DNA of 64,000 bases from Vibrio diabolicus (GCA_001048675.1 CCKK01000016.1:1-64000), one strand, 5' to 3'; positions 53,600 through 63,839 are shown, counted from the stretch's first letter. Numbers and translations: made by a program. The notes: generated by a model from the sequence alone, not told the origin.

Positions 53600-54715
53600 T
53601 TATGCTTTCTCAGAAAGAATAATGCGTAACGTACGACGCAATGGTTCTGCTGCGCCCCAAAGTAGTTGGTCACCAACAGTGAAAGCATTTAGGAAGTCAT
53701 CACCCATTGCCATCTTACGTAGACGACCTACTGGTACGGACATAGTGCCTGTTACTTTTGCAGGTGTAAGTTCTTGCACAGTAATGTCACGATCGTTAGG
53801 AATCACTTTGACCCAGTCATTATGAGTGGCGATGATTTCTTCGATTTCATCCATTGGGACATTTTGCTTAAGCTTGATAGTGAGAGCTTGAGAGTGACAG
53901 CGCATCGCACCAATACGGACACAAGTACCATCAATTGGCACAGGCGAGCTTTGTGAGCCCAAGATTTTGTTTGCCTCTGCGCCCGCTTTCCACTCTTCTT
54001 TACTCTGACCGTTATCACGTTTCACATCGATCCACGGAATAAGCGAGCCAGCTAGTGGTACACCGAATTTATCGGTAGGGAAAGAACCGCTGCGCATTGT
54101 GTCTGCAACTTTTTTATCAATATCTAGGATAGAGCTTGATGGGTTTGCAAGTTCGGAACTTACAGAGTCATTGATAACGCCCATTTGCGAGATCAGTTCA
54201 CGCATGTTTTGCGCACCAGCACCAGAAGCGGCTTGGTACGTCATTGCGCTTGTCCACTCAACAAGGCCTTTCTCGAATAAGCCACCTAGACCCATTAGCA
54301 TTAAACTAACCGTACAGTTACCACCAACAAATGTGTTCGTGCCACCGTGGATGCCTTGTTGGATTTGCTTTAAGTTCACAGGATCAAGCGTGATGATGGA
54401 ATCTTCCGCCATACGTAACGTAGATGCGGCGTCAATCCAGTAGCCTTTCCAACCGGCTTGTCGAAGTGCTGGGTAAACTTTTTCTGTGTAGCTACCACCT
54501 TGACATGTAATTACCGCATCAAGCTGTTTTAAGCTTTCAATATCATACGCGTCTTGCAGTAAGCCTGCGTCTTTTCCTAAGTTAGGAGCAGGAATACCAA
54601 CTTGAGAAGTACTGTAGAATACTGGTTCGATTAGGTCGAAGTCTTTCTCTTCAACCATACGCTGCATAAGGACTGAACCAACCATACCGCGCCAACCAAC
54701 TAAACCAACTCTCAT
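53600..54715 (-). CDS. asd: Aspartate-semialdehyde dehydrogenase
   Basis: Reduces aspartyl phosphate to the semialdehyde for lysine, methionine, threonine and diaminopimelate synthesis. The 371-residue length and the start [20 protein letters not shown] are of the gram-negative type. The NADP loop is GWRGMVGS, the catalytic Cys is in [18 protein letters not shown], and [21 protein letters not shown] holds the substrate-binding and His residues. Single gene with its own terminator. Confidence 0.97.
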   Translation of the reverse strand: MRVGLVGWRGMVGSVLMQRMVEEKDFDLIEPVFYSTSQVGIPAPNLGKDAGLLQDAYDIESLKQLDAVITCQGGSYTEKVYPALRQAGWKGYWIDAASTLRMAEDSIITLDPVNLKQIQQGIHGGTNTFVGGNCTVSLMLMGLGGLFEKGLVEWTSAMTYQAASGAGAQNMRELISQMGVINDSVSSELANPSSSILDIDKKVADTMRSGSFPTDKFGVPLAGSLIPWIDVKRDNGQSKEEWKAGAEANKILGSQSSPVPIDGTCVRIGAMRCHSQALTIKLKQNVPMDEIEEIIATHNDWVKVIPNDRDITVQELTPAKVTGTMSVPVGRLRKMAMGDDFLNAFTVGDQLLWGAAEPLRRTLRIILSEKA

Positions 54716-55145
54716 CGTATTAACTCTCCATGTATTAAAAAACCTACCCCATAGTTAATTTTTCGCATCAAAATCTCAACCCCTATTTTGTAAATAAGCC
54801 TATTTTTTAACCTTTTCCTATGAAAATTCGTGTTAAACGAGATTTTTTAGTGTTTGGTTTGCGATTTCGGCCATTTTTCAAGTAGGGAAAGCCCTGTTAC
54901 TCCAAATTGGTCTTACCACTCAGTGATAAAATAACACATGAAGCACAATAATTTCACATTACACAACATTTAAAACCAAAAAAGTTAAAACAAACTAACA
55001 GTTAATTTCACAAGCAAACGTTTTTGCCGACGAACATCAAGATAAAACACCAAATATTCGAAATATAATTTTTGTTAATGTATGTTATGCGCGATTACAA
55101 CAAGGAGCGCCTTCCTCTATTGCTCCAAGATTGACAGAGGCACAT
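54716..55145. other. AT-rich divergent intergenic region asd-nhaC
   Basis: About 430 bp, strongly AT-rich, without a gene. No clear lysine riboswitch or terminator could be recognised; it presumably holds both promoters. Confidence 0.55.
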
Positions 55146-56579
55146 ATGAAGCAAGTTACACCACGCCTACCAAGCTTGATACAGGTATTTATCTCGCTCG
55201 GTTTATTTCTACTGCTGGCATTTTCGTTCACTGCCAAGCTAGACCTACCGATCCAGCTAGCGCTGTACATCGGTTGGTTCATTATCATGATATTAGGCAT
55301 TAAGCTTGGTCATCAGTACAAAGATCTGGAAAAAGCTGCACTAAATGGCATTTCCAATGGACTTGGAGCCGTCTTAATTCTTCTTGCCGTTGGCGCGCTT
55401 GTTGGTACGTGGATCTCTGGTGGTATTGTTCCAACCATTATTTACTACGGCCTTAAAGCGATTCACCCTTCTATCTTTTTGCTCGCAACCATGATCATCT
55501 GTTCATTGACTGCGCTAGCGACTGGCACCTCTTGGGGCGCTGCTGGTACTGCTGGTATTGCGATGATGGGTATTGGCCAAGGCCTTGGCGTTCCTGCACC
55601 AATTACAGCTGGTGCGGTGCTTTCAGGTTGTTACTTTGGTGACAAAATGTCGCCTCTATCGGACTCCGTCATCCTTGCTTCATCTATGTCTAACGTTGAA
55701 GTGATGGAACATATTAAAGGCATGCTGCCGATCGCACTCATTAGCTACATTATTACAGGCATTATGTTTACTGCATTTGGTTTCCACTACGCAGGTCAAG
55801 TTGACATGAGCCAGGTAGACTCTGTAATTAAAGCGATGGAGCAGCAATTCTACATCACCCCTTACTCATTTGTTCCTGTGATCATCGTATTGTCACTTCT
55901 AGCAATGCGTATGCCTTCATTCCCAGTGATCAGTTTTGGTTCTCTGCTTGGTATTATTTGGGCAGTAATGATTCAAGATGTGGACTTCCTAACCGCGTTC
56001 AACACCGCTTGGGCTCCGTTTGCGATTTCTTCAGGCGTAGATTTCATTGACTCCATTCTTAACCGTGGCGGCATGTCTTCAATGCTTGGCTCGGTTGCTG
56101 TTATCGTATTCGGCCTTGGTTTTGGCGGTCTACTAGATAAAGTGGGTGTGTTAGAAACTATCGCTAAGCTGTTTGAAAAACGCGTTCAAAGTGCAGGTTC
56201 ACTGGCAACAAGTACAATCGGTACAGCCTTTATGGGGAACGTATTTGGTTCAGCGATGTACGTTTCACTTATCCTGACACCAAAAATCTGTGCGAAGAAC
56301 TACGATCGCCTAGGCTACAAACGTAAGAACTTGTCTCGTAACGCAGAGTTCGGCGGCACATTAACATCTGGTATGGTTCCATGGAGTGACAACGGTATCT
56401 ACATGGCAAGTATTCTGGGTGTTGCGACACTATCTTATGCACCGTTCATGTGGCTAAGCTTTGTATGTATCATTGTGACTATCATCAGCTCCTACATGGG
56501 TTGGTTTGTTGATAAATGCGAACCAACAGCGGAAGCAGTTGAACAAGCAGAAGGCGAACTGAAGCAGCAAACCGCTTGA
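55146..56579 (+). CDS. nhaC: Na+/H+ antiporter NhaC
   Basis: A 477-residue polytopic antiporter. Family motifs include TGTSWGAAGTAGIAMMGIGQGLGVPAPITAGAVLSGCYFGDKMSPLSDSVILAS and, in the second half, GMVPWSDNGIYMASILGV. It exports Na+ in exchange for H+. The ATG at 55146 (MKQVTPRLPSL) has AGAGG six bases upstream. It is followed by a strong terminator. Confidence 0.92.
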   Translation: MKQVTPRLPSLIQVFISLGLFLLLAFSFTAKLDLPIQLALYIGWFIIMILGIKLGHQYKDLEKAALNGISNGLGAVLILLAVGALVGTWISGGIVPTIIYYGLKAIHPSIFLLATMIICSLTALATGTSWGAAGTAGIAMMGIGQGLGVPAPITAGAVLSGCYFGDKMSPLSDSVILASSMSNVEVMEHIKGMLPIALISYIITGIMFTAFGFHYAGQVDMSQVDSVIKAMEQQFYITPYSFVPVIIVLSLLAMRMPSFPVISFGSLLGIIWAVMIQDVDFLTAFNTAWAPFAISSGVDFIDSILNRGGMSSMLGSVAVIVFGLGFGGLLDKVGVLETIAKLFEKRVQSAGSLATSTIGTAFMGNVFGSAMYVSLILTPKICAKNYDRLGYKRKNLSRNAEFGGTLTSGMVPWSDNGIYMASILGVATLSYAPFMWLSFVCIIVTIISSYMGWFVDKCEPTAEAVEQAEGELKQQTA

Positions 56580-56624
56580 GTTCGCATAGATAGGAAGAAT
56601 CTCTCTTCCGAGTGAAAGACAAAG

Positions 56625-56652
56625 AAAAAGAGCGCATTAGCGCTCTTTTTTA
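56625..56652. terminator. Bidirectional terminator after nhaC
   Basis: Arms AAAAAGAGCGC / GCGCTCTTTTT around a four-base loop, between convergent nhaC and the lipoprotein gene. Confidence 0.9.
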
Positions 56653-56667
56653 TATCTCAACCAAACG

Positions 56668-57831
56668 TTAACTTTGTTTGACTTGCGTTTTCACTGCTGC
56701 ACGCTTACCAAACCAATAGCCCAAGCCAAGTGGTGCAAAGAATATAACGGCAATGAACAAGATGAAGTAGATAATGGTACTTTTAACGAGCTCAATCAGC
56801 TTGGTCATCGCTAAACTGACCACTTCCTGCGAGACTCGGTCCATATCTTGAGCAAACTTCTCACGCTCATGGGTAATGATCTGCGCGATTTCTTGGCGCT
56901 CTCTGGCTACCATCAACTCTAAAGCTTGGCGCTCCTCACCCAATTGAGATAAACGCGCTTGCGTTTTTTGGTCAATATCGTCAACCAAAGGTTGTAACTC
57001 TACCGCCATTTGCTCTGCCAAATAGCGCATGTACTCTGGATTGTTATCAATAAAGTCCTTCATCGAATCAGCCGTAACTTGTAGGCTATTTAGCGCAGCA
57101 TTAACTTTTTCGATGCTGGCAGAGCTATTTAATGCTAATAACTGCGCCTTCCAAGTCATAATTTTGGGGGTCTGTTCTGATACAAGGCTTAGACGATCCG
57201 AGACATCCCCTAATGCTTCTGGCATTGTACCTAGCGTAGTCACTGCCTCTTCCTCGCTAATTTGATTCGCATCTAACCACCCACGGTAAGCTGGCGTCCT
57301 GATCATACTTAAGTCCGCGAATGGATGTTGCTTAACGAACTCTGCAACAAACGCTTGTGTCTTGATGTACGCTTCTTGTTTCAACAGAGATTGAGCCAGT
57401 TTATCCACCTCTTTCGCTAAGTGAGCAGAAACTAACTTTGCCTCCTCTGTCGCAAATAGTTCATTACCAGGGCCAGTCGTAAAGAATTGATCCATCTGTA
57501 GCGTAAAAGTCCAAGTATCAATCAGTGCTGCCATTGGCGAGACTTGGTATGCTGCGGCTTGAAGACCTTCTTCAGCATTTATCTTCCAAAGCAAAATATA
57601 AGATTGATGGACTTTATCATGCGGCTCATATTGATCGTGCAATGCATCAGCAGCTTGCTCTACCTGAGCAAAAAACTGTTGCGCATACTCACGAGTCAGG
57701 AGACGCATATTAAGCTCTTGTTTGGTAAGAGGGACGGTTTGACTCTCGATTTTCACTTCTAACAGGGAGCACCCTGAAAGCATCATAACCAACCCTATCA
57801 ACATCATTGAAGACAATCGACGAACGGACAT
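56668..57831 (-). CDS. Lipoprotein with a C-terminal membrane segment, unknown
   Basis: A 387-residue protein with a lipobox (MMLSGCSL, lipidated Cys near residue 21), a long helical body with an extended coiled coil (about residues 275-335, rich in Glu, Arg and Gln), and one C-terminal membrane helix (IIYFILFIAVIFFAPLGLGYWFG) with a basic tail. Lipid anchor plus C-terminal membrane span is unusual and would tie two membranes or loop in one. It precedes an Hpt-domain gene on the same strand. No function recognised. Confidence 0.75.
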   Translation of the reverse strand: MSVRRLSSMMLIGLVMMLSGCSLLEVKIESQTVPLTKQELNMRLLTREYAQQFFAQVEQAADALHDQYEPHDKVHQSYILLWKINAEEGLQAAAYQVSPMAALIDTWTFTLQMDQFFTTGPGNELFATEEAKLVSAHLAKEVDKLAQSLLKQEAYIKTQAFVAEFVKQHPFADLSMIRTPAYRGWLDANQISEEEAVTTLGTMPEALGDVSDRLSLVSEQTPKIMTWKAQLLALNSSASIEKVNAALNSLQVTADSMKDFIDNNPEYMRYLAEQMAVELQPLVDDIDQKTQARLSQLGEERQALELMVARERQEIAQIITHEREKFAQDMDRVSQEVVSLAMTKLIELVKSTIIYFILFIAVIFFAPLGLGYWFGKRAAVKTQVKQS

Positions 57832-57935
57832 GAAAGTACCTTTAACAAATTCTATGGAACAGGAATAAAGCGAACTAAGTCATATAGTTCGGGCCTTTAA
57901 TACCCCAACTCTGATGATTGTAAGTCAGAGCAATA

Positions 57936-59253
57936 TCAATCTGTTAGCGCTTCTTGTATCTTTTCACTATTGAGAACGTGGTTAGCGAAAAGTATGGTTT
58001 GCTTTAGGACATCATCTAAACGTGTCAGTTTCTCTTCCGGCACTTTTTGCCCTTGTTTAATCAACAGTTCAATATCACCCGAAATGCAGTGCAATGGCAT
58101 TGCCCCTAAACTTCCCGAGACCCCTTTAAGACTATGAGCCGCTCTTTGCGCTTGCTCTTTATCTTCTTCTAATAGCCGATGCATTTTTGAACCATCGCTA
58201 GAGTGATCCTGAATAAAGACTTCAAGTAACATTCGCACCGCGCTTTCATCTCCCGATAGCGAGTCCAGCATCTTATTAATATCTATATACGGCTCACGTT
58301 CCACGACTTCCACTTGTGATGAGTTCGGCTCATTATGACTCTGTTCGTTAACTTGGCTATTTTGAGAGCTTTCGGACTGAGCAGAAAAAACAACATAAGA
58401 CCCACCAACTTGCTCAGACTCTTTATCCTCTGCTCTTGATGGTATTAGCGGCTGAACGGTTCTTTGGGAGAAAAGCCCCCATGAAATAAGAGAAAGAAAT
58501 AAACCACTGATTACTGACAACCAAGTAACAAAGGTCATCAACTTTTGTTCCAACTGGTCATTTATCGAAGTTAACTGGTTCGGGAAATCAGGATTAAGCA
58601 GTTGATTAACTAGATAGCTGCCTTGCGCCTTGGCAGATAGCGCGCTTGAAGTATGGGCAAGTTGACGCTGAAAAGCACTTCGCTCTTGAGGAGAAAGCGT
58701 GTCCGACTCAATAAAAAGTCGGTCTAAATCACGATAAGTATCGCTATTCGTTGCTGAGTCACTAAAAATAGACTCCAAAACAAGTGCACCTAAGCGATAG
58801 TACATTGATTGAATTTGCTCAGAGTTTTCAGCTCGGGAGCGGCTTCTTCGCAACTGTTCAGCCAATGATACAAGCTCACTGTCACTCCCTACAAAGGCTC
58901 GAGCACTTTCTAAAAATCGATCGGTCGCATAAAGCAATTGAGTAATATCTGGTGTGATTTTGCCTTCAGAAAACTCACTTTCAAGCTGTAAGCGAACTGC
59001 ATAGGCTAACTGAAGTTTTAGTGAAACTTGGTCGACGTGCTTAACACGATAAGGCAGATCGAAAGTTAAAAAAATGTCTGACTTCTTCGACTTTGCTTCC
59101 TAGCTCATTCACTGTTGAAATGGTTTGAATCGTTTGTTTGGCTTGCAACCAAATCCCTAGCGCTAAAACACACCATAAAACGAACCAGAACCAAACAAAC
59201 CGCCTCATTCCTTCTTTTAGCTTCAGCAACACTCGCCCCTCGCATATCTCCAT
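57936..59253 (-). pseudogene. Membrane sensor with Hpt domain, frameshifted
   Basis: One gene read in two frames. The N-terminal piece (59253-59041) has a membrane helix (FVWFWFVLWCVLALGIWLQA) and ends FFNFRSALSC at a TAA. The second piece (from about 59070) continues as LTFDLPYRVKHVDQVSLKLQLAYAVRLQLESEF.. if one base is dropped from the seven-A run (plus strand 59068-59074). It then gives a periplasmic sensor region, a second membrane helix (LMTFVTWLSVISGLFLSLISW) and a C-terminal Hpt domain with the phospho-acceptor His in RAAHSLKGVSGSLGA. It resembles a phosphorelay protein without its own kinase. The fused length is about 437 residues. Confidence 0.8.
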
Positions 59254-59298
59254 TAATTACAAGCATATACTATGGATGTTTCTTATTCACATAAAAAA

Positions 59299-59319
59299 AG
59301 AGAGCCATTGGCTCTCTTA
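59299..59319. terminator. Terminator at the start of the yejK intergenic region
   Basis: Arms AAGAGAGCCA / TGGCTCTCTT with A-rich and T-poor flanks: seven A on the plus strand means T7 for leftward transcription from yejK. Confidence 0.8.
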
Positions 59320-59335
59320 ATTTGACGATATGGTT

Positions 59336-60334
59336 TTAGTTGCGACTCAACTGATCTTTTAGATTTGGTGGCGTACCTTTAATCGTTAAGGTATCCGTCT
59401 CTGGGTCATAAAAAATACGCTCGCCAAGCAATAGGCTATCAAAGCTAATATTCAAGCCACCACCAGCGCCAACAAATTTAGTCAGTTTGCGAACCGTCGC
59501 ACGGTCACCAGGGAAAGACTCTTCAAGTTCGTACCCTTGCTCTTTGGTGAAATCCATAAAGCTTGTGCCATCTTGGCTTGGAGGAAGCTCTCCAGAAAGC
59601 TCTGAGATTTGAACCTCATCACCGGATTTAATTTGCTCATTGCAGTAATCGTAAACTTGTTTCTTGTACTCGTTCACTTCTTGCTTTTCTAGCTTCGAGT
59701 CAGCACAAAAATCATCCACTGCCTGCATCAACACTAAGTTTTGTTGTTTAGTATCTAAGCCGATGTCCGCTTGCAGGAAATCTAGGAAGAAATCCGCCAC
59801 TTTACGGCCAACGCGTCCCTTGATGTATTGCAAGTAACGATTAGATTCCTTGTCAGTGTCGTAGCTCGACAAGTCAATGCGTGCCGCAATATCCATTTTG
59901 GTGATATCTAGGTAATCCGTGGCACTGATGTCCAAACCTTCGGTCACTTTTAAACTTTGGTTCATTGGTAAGATACCGATGAACAAGTAGTCCGTTGCTA
60001 AACTCTGATACTCAGCGAAAACCAAAATACCTTCATCCGCAAATGGGTACTTAATCAACTCTTCTTTCAAGCGATTTGCACTAATTTGTGAGAAGTCGTA
60101 AAAATCTCGCTCTCCTTTGCGCATTTCTTGAAGCCAAAATTGAAATTCGCTGTCTGACTGGAAAGAGCCAAAACCTTTACCAGCTTTAGAATGGAATACT
60201 CGGTGAAGCTCAGCGACTAAGTTTTCAGTAGATGCATCGTTCTCTAATGATGCTGGACGAAAGTTTACAACTAGCTCGTCCTGATCGTTTTTGCACAGTT
60301 GATGCAGAATAACGTTTGAAAGATGAAGGCTCAT
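59336..60334 (-). CDS. yejK: Nucleoid-associated protein YejK (NdpA)
   Basis: A 332-residue nucleoid protein. It starts MSLHLSNVILHQLCKND and contains the family patterns YLQYIKGRVGRKVADFFLDFLQAD and AGGGLNISFDSLLLGERIFYDPETDTLTIKGTPPNLKDQL. It is divergent from yejL-yejM, the classic arrangement. Members interact with topoisomerase IV. Confidence 0.95.
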   Translation of the reverse strand: MSLHLSNVILHQLCKNDQDELVVNFRPASLENDASTENLVAELHRVFHSKAGKGFGSFQSDSEFQFWLQEMRKGERDFYDFSQISANRLKEELIKYPFADEGILVFAEYQSLATDYLFIGILPMNQSLKVTEGLDISATDYLDITKMDIAARIDLSSYDTDKESNRYLQYIKGRVGRKVADFFLDFLQADIGLDTKQQNLVLMQAVDDFCADSKLEKQEVNEYKKQVYDYCNEQIKSGDEVQISELSGELPPSQDGTSFMDFTKEQGYELEESFPGDRATVRKLTKFVGAGGGLNISFDSLLLGERIFYDPETDTLTIKGTPPNLKDQLSRN

Positions 60335-60419
60335 AGTGATTTTATCTTGCTACAAGGTTTTAGTTGATGGGCATTGTAGGTTATCATAAGCCGCTTTTAC
60401 TATCATTATTAGAGTCTTT

Positions 60420-60647
60420 ATGCCGATTACATCTAAATATACTGACGAGCAAGTAGAGAAAATTCTTGCTGAAGTAGCAACAGTTCTTGAAAAACACGCT
60501 GCTTCTCCTGAGTTGACGCTAATGATTGCCGGAAATATCGCAACCAATGTCTTAAATCAACGTGTTGCTGCTTCACAACGCAAAGCGATTGCTGAAAAAT
60601 TTGCTCAGGCGCTGATGTCTTCTTTAGAAACACCAAAAACACACTAA
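60420..60647 (+). CDS. yejL: YejL family protein
   Basis: A 75-residue helical protein ([47 protein letters not shown]), the UPF0352/YejL family. It is 22 bp upstream of yejM. Function unknown. Confidence 0.92.
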   Translation: MPITSKYTDEQVEKILAEVATVLEKHAASPELTLMIAGNIATNVLNQRVAASQRKAIAEKFAQALMSSLETPKTH

Positions 60648-60669
60648 TAACGGACAATAGAACACATAC

Positions 60670-62478
60670 ATGGTAGACAGCGGAAACTCATACGGCGAAC
60701 GTGTATCTCGACTGGTTGGTTGGGGTCACTGGTTTGCATTCTTCAATATCGTCGCATCGATGTTGATAGGCACACGCTACATTGTTCAGTCTCCTTGGCC
60801 CGAGACGTTACTTGGTCAGTTTTATCTGGCGGTTTCTTGGGTTGGTCACTTTGGCTTTCTAGTTTTCGCGCTTTACTTGCTCGTTCTATTCCCGTTAACG
60901 TTTATCCTGCCATCGCGGAAATTGTTCCGTTTGGTGGCAGTGATTTTCGCGACCGTTGGGCAAACCATATTATTGATTGATACCCAAGCGTATCAGTCTA
61001 TCAATTTGCACTTAACTCCTGTCGTTTGGGAGTTACTATTCAGCGAAGATAAAAGTGCACTCAGTACTGATCTACAACATCTCTTTGTTGTAATGCCGCT
61101 GATCTTCCTTATTCAGCTCGCTCTATCGGAATGGGTATGGCGAAAACAGCGCAAACTTTCTCATAAGCACGTAGGACGTCCTCTAGCAGCTGTATTTTTC
61201 CTCAGTTTTATGACCAGCCATTTGGTTTATATTTGGGCAGATGCATACTTCTACAATCCAATTACCAGTCAGCGTTCAAACTTCCCATTGTCTTACCCGA
61301 TGACGGCGAAGAGTTTTATGGAAAAACATGGTCTACTTGACCGTGAGGAATACCTAAAACGCTTAGCGGAAAATGAAGGCAACGTAGAGTTAGTCAATTA
61401 CCCTCTAGAAAAGCTAGAGTTTAACCGTCGAGTCAATAAGCTCAACGTGTTGATGATCAGCGTAAATAACCTGCGTGCAGACGCGCTGAATCCAGAAGAG
61501 ATGCCTAACCTCTATGAGTTTGCCGAAAACAATCAGAACTTCCGTAATCATTACAGTTCAAGTAATGATACTTACGGGGCTTTCGGTTTGTTCTACGGCT
61601 TACCAACCAGTTACGCCTCAAGCATCAAGGCGCAAGGTGCTTCGCCGGTATTACTCGATGTACTGAAAGATCAGGGTTACAACTTCGGCTTATTCAGTGG
61701 CAGCGGGTTTGAAGATGATCTCTACTCAGAGATTATTTTCCGCGACTTAAAACTAGCGGAAGACCTCGATGGCACACAAGCTCATACCGATAAGCAATCT
61801 ATCGCGAACTGGAATACATGGTTAACAGAGAAAGCGAGTCAACCATGGTTTAGTTACATCGAAGTCACCACCGTTGATAATTTTGAATCGATCCCTTCCA
61901 ATAATGACGAAGAAATGTCCGCAAGTGATCGCTTCAAAAAAGCTTATGAATATGCGGTAAAATCAGCGGATAAAACCATCGCTAGCATTATTGGTGAGCT
62001 TGAAAAAAATGAACTATTGACAAACACCATCGTGATTATCACTTCTAATCACGGTAGTGAGTTTAATGAAACAAACACGAACAGCTGGGGCGCAAACAGC
62101 AACTACAGCCGTTATCAGTTACAAGTTCCTATGGTAATCCAATGGCCAGGAATGTTGGCTGGTGAATTTAATCACAGCACAAGCCACTTGGACCTTTCGG
62201 TCACGTTGTTGCAGGATATGCTCGGTGTATCTTCCAACCCATATGATTACAGTAGTGGTCGTAACCTATTTGACGAAAGTCGTCGCCGTTGGATCCTAGC
62301 GGGTGACACTCGTGAGCTTGCCTTAATTACTAGCTCGCAAACCACAGTGATCGATAAGTTTGGCAACTACAAGTTGTATGACAAAAATTACAAACGACTT
62401 CGAGATGATGCACCGAAGTTGCCAGTTTTGATGCAAGGTTTAACTGAGTTACAGCGTTTTTATTCTAAAAACGATTAA
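60670..62478 (+). CDS. yejM: Inner-membrane LPS regulator YejM (PbgA/LapC)
   Basis: A 602-residue protein with five N-terminal membrane helices (about residues 15-200) and a periplasmic sulfatase-like domain (LMISVNNLRADALN, HYSSSNDTYGAFGLFYGLP, then IITSNHGSEFNE). The Asn at the usual nucleophile area and the altered motif mean no sulfatase activity is expected. In E. coli it senses periplasmic LPS and regulates LpxC through LapB and FtsH. It follows yejL; a terminator lies after it. Confidence 0.94.
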   Translation: MVDSGNSYGERVSRLVGWGHWFAFFNIVASMLIGTRYIVQSPWPETLLGQFYLAVSWVGHFGFLVFALYLLVLFPLTFILPSRKLFRLVAVIFATVGQTILLIDTQAYQSINLHLTPVVWELLFSEDKSALSTDLQHLFVVMPLIFLIQLALSEWVWRKQRKLSHKHVGRPLAAVFFLSFMTSHLVYIWADAYFYNPITSQRSNFPLSYPMTAKSFMEKHGLLDREEYLKRLAENEGNVELVNYPLEKLEFNRRVNKLNVLMISVNNLRADALNPEEMPNLYEFAENNQNFRNHYSSSNDTYGAFGLFYGLPTSYASSIKAQGASPVLLDVLKDQGYNFGLFSGSGFEDDLYSEIIFRDLKLAEDLDGTQAHTDKQSIANWNTWLTEKASQPWFSYIEVTTVDNFESIPSNNDEEMSASDRFKKAYEYAVKSADKTIASIIGELEKNELLTNTIVIITSNHGSEFNETNTNSWGANSNYSRYQLQVPMVIQWPGMLAGEFNHSTSHLDLSVTLLQDMLGVSSNPYDYSSGRNLFDESRRRWILAGDTRELALITSSQTTVIDKFGNYKLYDKNYKRLRDDAPKLPVLMQGLTELQRFYSKND

Positions 62479-62502
62479 TACCTAGCAATCCATATACTAT
62501 TC

Positions 62503-62530
62503 AAACTCCCCTTTTTGGGGAGTTTTTGTT
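62503..62530 (+). terminator. Terminator after yejM
   Basis: Arms AAACTCCCC / GGGGAGTTT with a five-base loop and a T run. Confidence 0.88.
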
Positions 62531-62632
62531 TATTTAAACAACACAAACCACAAATTTGCGCAGTAAACATCCAATCAGTTCAACTAGGGGTTTACAACAT
62601 TTTCAAAGCCTTATATTATGCGCCTCAACAAC

Positions 62633-62723
62633 GGAGAGATGGCTGAGTGGTTGAAAGCACCGGTCTTGAAAACCGGCATACGTTAATAGCGTATCTAGGG
62701 TTCAAATCCCTATCTCTCCGCCA
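62633..62723 (+). tRNA. tRNA-Ser(UGA)
   Basis: A 91-nt class II tRNA. The acceptor stem GGAGAGA pairs with TCTCTCC, the anticodon loop is CTTGAAA (TGA), there is a long variable arm (TACGTTAATAGCGTA), the T-loop is GTTCAAATC, and CCA is encoded at 62721-62723. A terminator hairpin starts seven bases after it. Confidence 0.97.
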
Positions 62724-62730
62724 CATTTAG

Positions 62731-62763
62731 AAAAAGCCCGCTAAGAAATTAGCGGGCTTTTTC
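62731..62763 (+). terminator. Terminator after tRNA-Ser
   Basis: Arms AAAAAGCCCGCTAA / TTAGCGGGCTTTTT with a four-base loop. Confidence 0.92.
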
Positions 62764-62784
62764 GTATATCCAGAATTGAAAAGA

Positions 62785-62872
62785 TTAGTACAAATCCCTT
62801 CTTTGAACACAACTAAGCACTCCGCAACATTCAGAAAGAGCACGCTTAGAAATTAACGACCTTTTCGTTTCA
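62785..62872 (+). repeat. Degenerate second copy of the tRNA-Ser 3' end and terminator
   Basis: ACAAATCCCT (62790) repeats the T-arm, and CACTCCGCAACATTCAGAAAGAGC (in parts, from 62818) repeats the acceptor end, spacer and terminator at 62714-62764. Stem bases have decayed so the hairpin no longer pairs well. It looks like an old duplication, perhaps from a lost element or tandem tRNA. Confidence 0.6.
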
Positions 62873-62915
62873 GTGTCCCGTTGTGAATCAGGTTGATACT
62901 TACGTCTAGTTGTAT

Positions 62916-63839
62916 TTACTTACCAACAAAGACTTCTTTAGCGGCATTAATGAGCTGCAAATGAATTGGGACAAGGTCTGCATGATTCGTTCGATATCCA
63001 CCTCCGACGACAGCTGCGACAGGGATACCTCGCGATTTCATTGTTTGCATTAAAAATCTATCACGTTCTAAAATCCCTTGAGTCGAAACATCAAAATATC
63101 CCAACTCATCGTCTTGATGTATATCAACACCAGCATCGTAGATAACCAAATCAGGACGATGAAGATTAAGCGCCATATCGACCACTTCCTTAAACGCCAT
63201 TAAAAAATCCTCATCACCGGTCCCTCGTACCAAAGGCACATCTAGATCAGACTGAGGCTTTCTAGCCGGGAAGTTCTTATCACAGTGGAAAGAAAGCGTG
63301 ATGATATCTGGCTCATCGTTACACAAAGTTGCTGTTCCATCCCCATGATGAACATCACTGTCAATGATCAATACTTTATCGACATGCTCAACTTCGAGTG
63401 CTTGCCTAGCCGCGATCACTAAGTCATTAAATAAACAAAAACCACTGCCAAACTCTTTGTGTGCGTGATGATACCCACCACTCAAATGAATGGCCACACC
63501 GTACTCAAGTGCCTTTTTTGCGGTCAAAGCCGTGCCCGCTGCTGAAGTTAGCGTTCTGGTAATGAGAGACTCACTCCAAGGAAAACCTATTCGGCGCATC
63601 TTCGCAGCTGGCATGTTTCCACTAACAAGTAACTCGACGTATTCCTCGTCATGAACACGTTTTACTTCCCCAACAGTTAATGTTTCGGGCTGGAAAAACT
63701 GCGCGTGCTCTTTCCAGTTATCTTTCTCCATATGCACCAATACCGATTCATAGAGGTACTGGTATTTCATAATTGGGTAACGATGCCCCTCTGGCAACTC
63801 AAGTTGAGAATAAATCGGGTGGTAGATAAATGGCAGCAT
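62916..63839 (-). CDS. Histone-deacetylase-family protein (AcuC/HdaH-like)
   Basis: A 307-residue zinc deacetylase fold. Metal-site motifs are visible: DSDVHHGDGTATL (Asp, His), SGGYHHAH (the catalytic His pair) and YDAGVDIHQDDELG (Asp). The usual start LPFIYHPIYSQLELPEGHRYPIMKYQYLYE fits. Bacterial members deacetylate acetylpolyamines or acetyl-lysines; the substrate here is unknown. Confidence 0.92.
   Translation of the reverse strand: MLPFIYHPIYSQLELPEGHRYPIMKYQYLYESVLVHMEKDNWKEHAQFFQPETLTVGEVKRVHDEEYVELLVSGNMPAAKMRRIGFPWSESLITRTLTSAAGTALTAKKALEYGVAIHLSGGYHHAHKEFGSGFCLFNDLVIAARQALEVEHVDKVLIIDSDVHHGDGTATLCNDEPDIITLSFHCDKNFPARKPQSDLDVPLVRGTGDEDFLMAFKEVVDMALNLHRPDLVIYDAGVDIHQDDELGYFDVSTQGILERDRFLMQTMKSRGIPVAAVVGGGYRTNHADLVPIHLQLINAAKEVFVGK

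Noticed and set aside
54716-55145. Lysine riboswitch before asd or nhaC
   Set aside because: Looked for conserved riboswitch cores and a regulatory hairpin with T run; none could be recognised.
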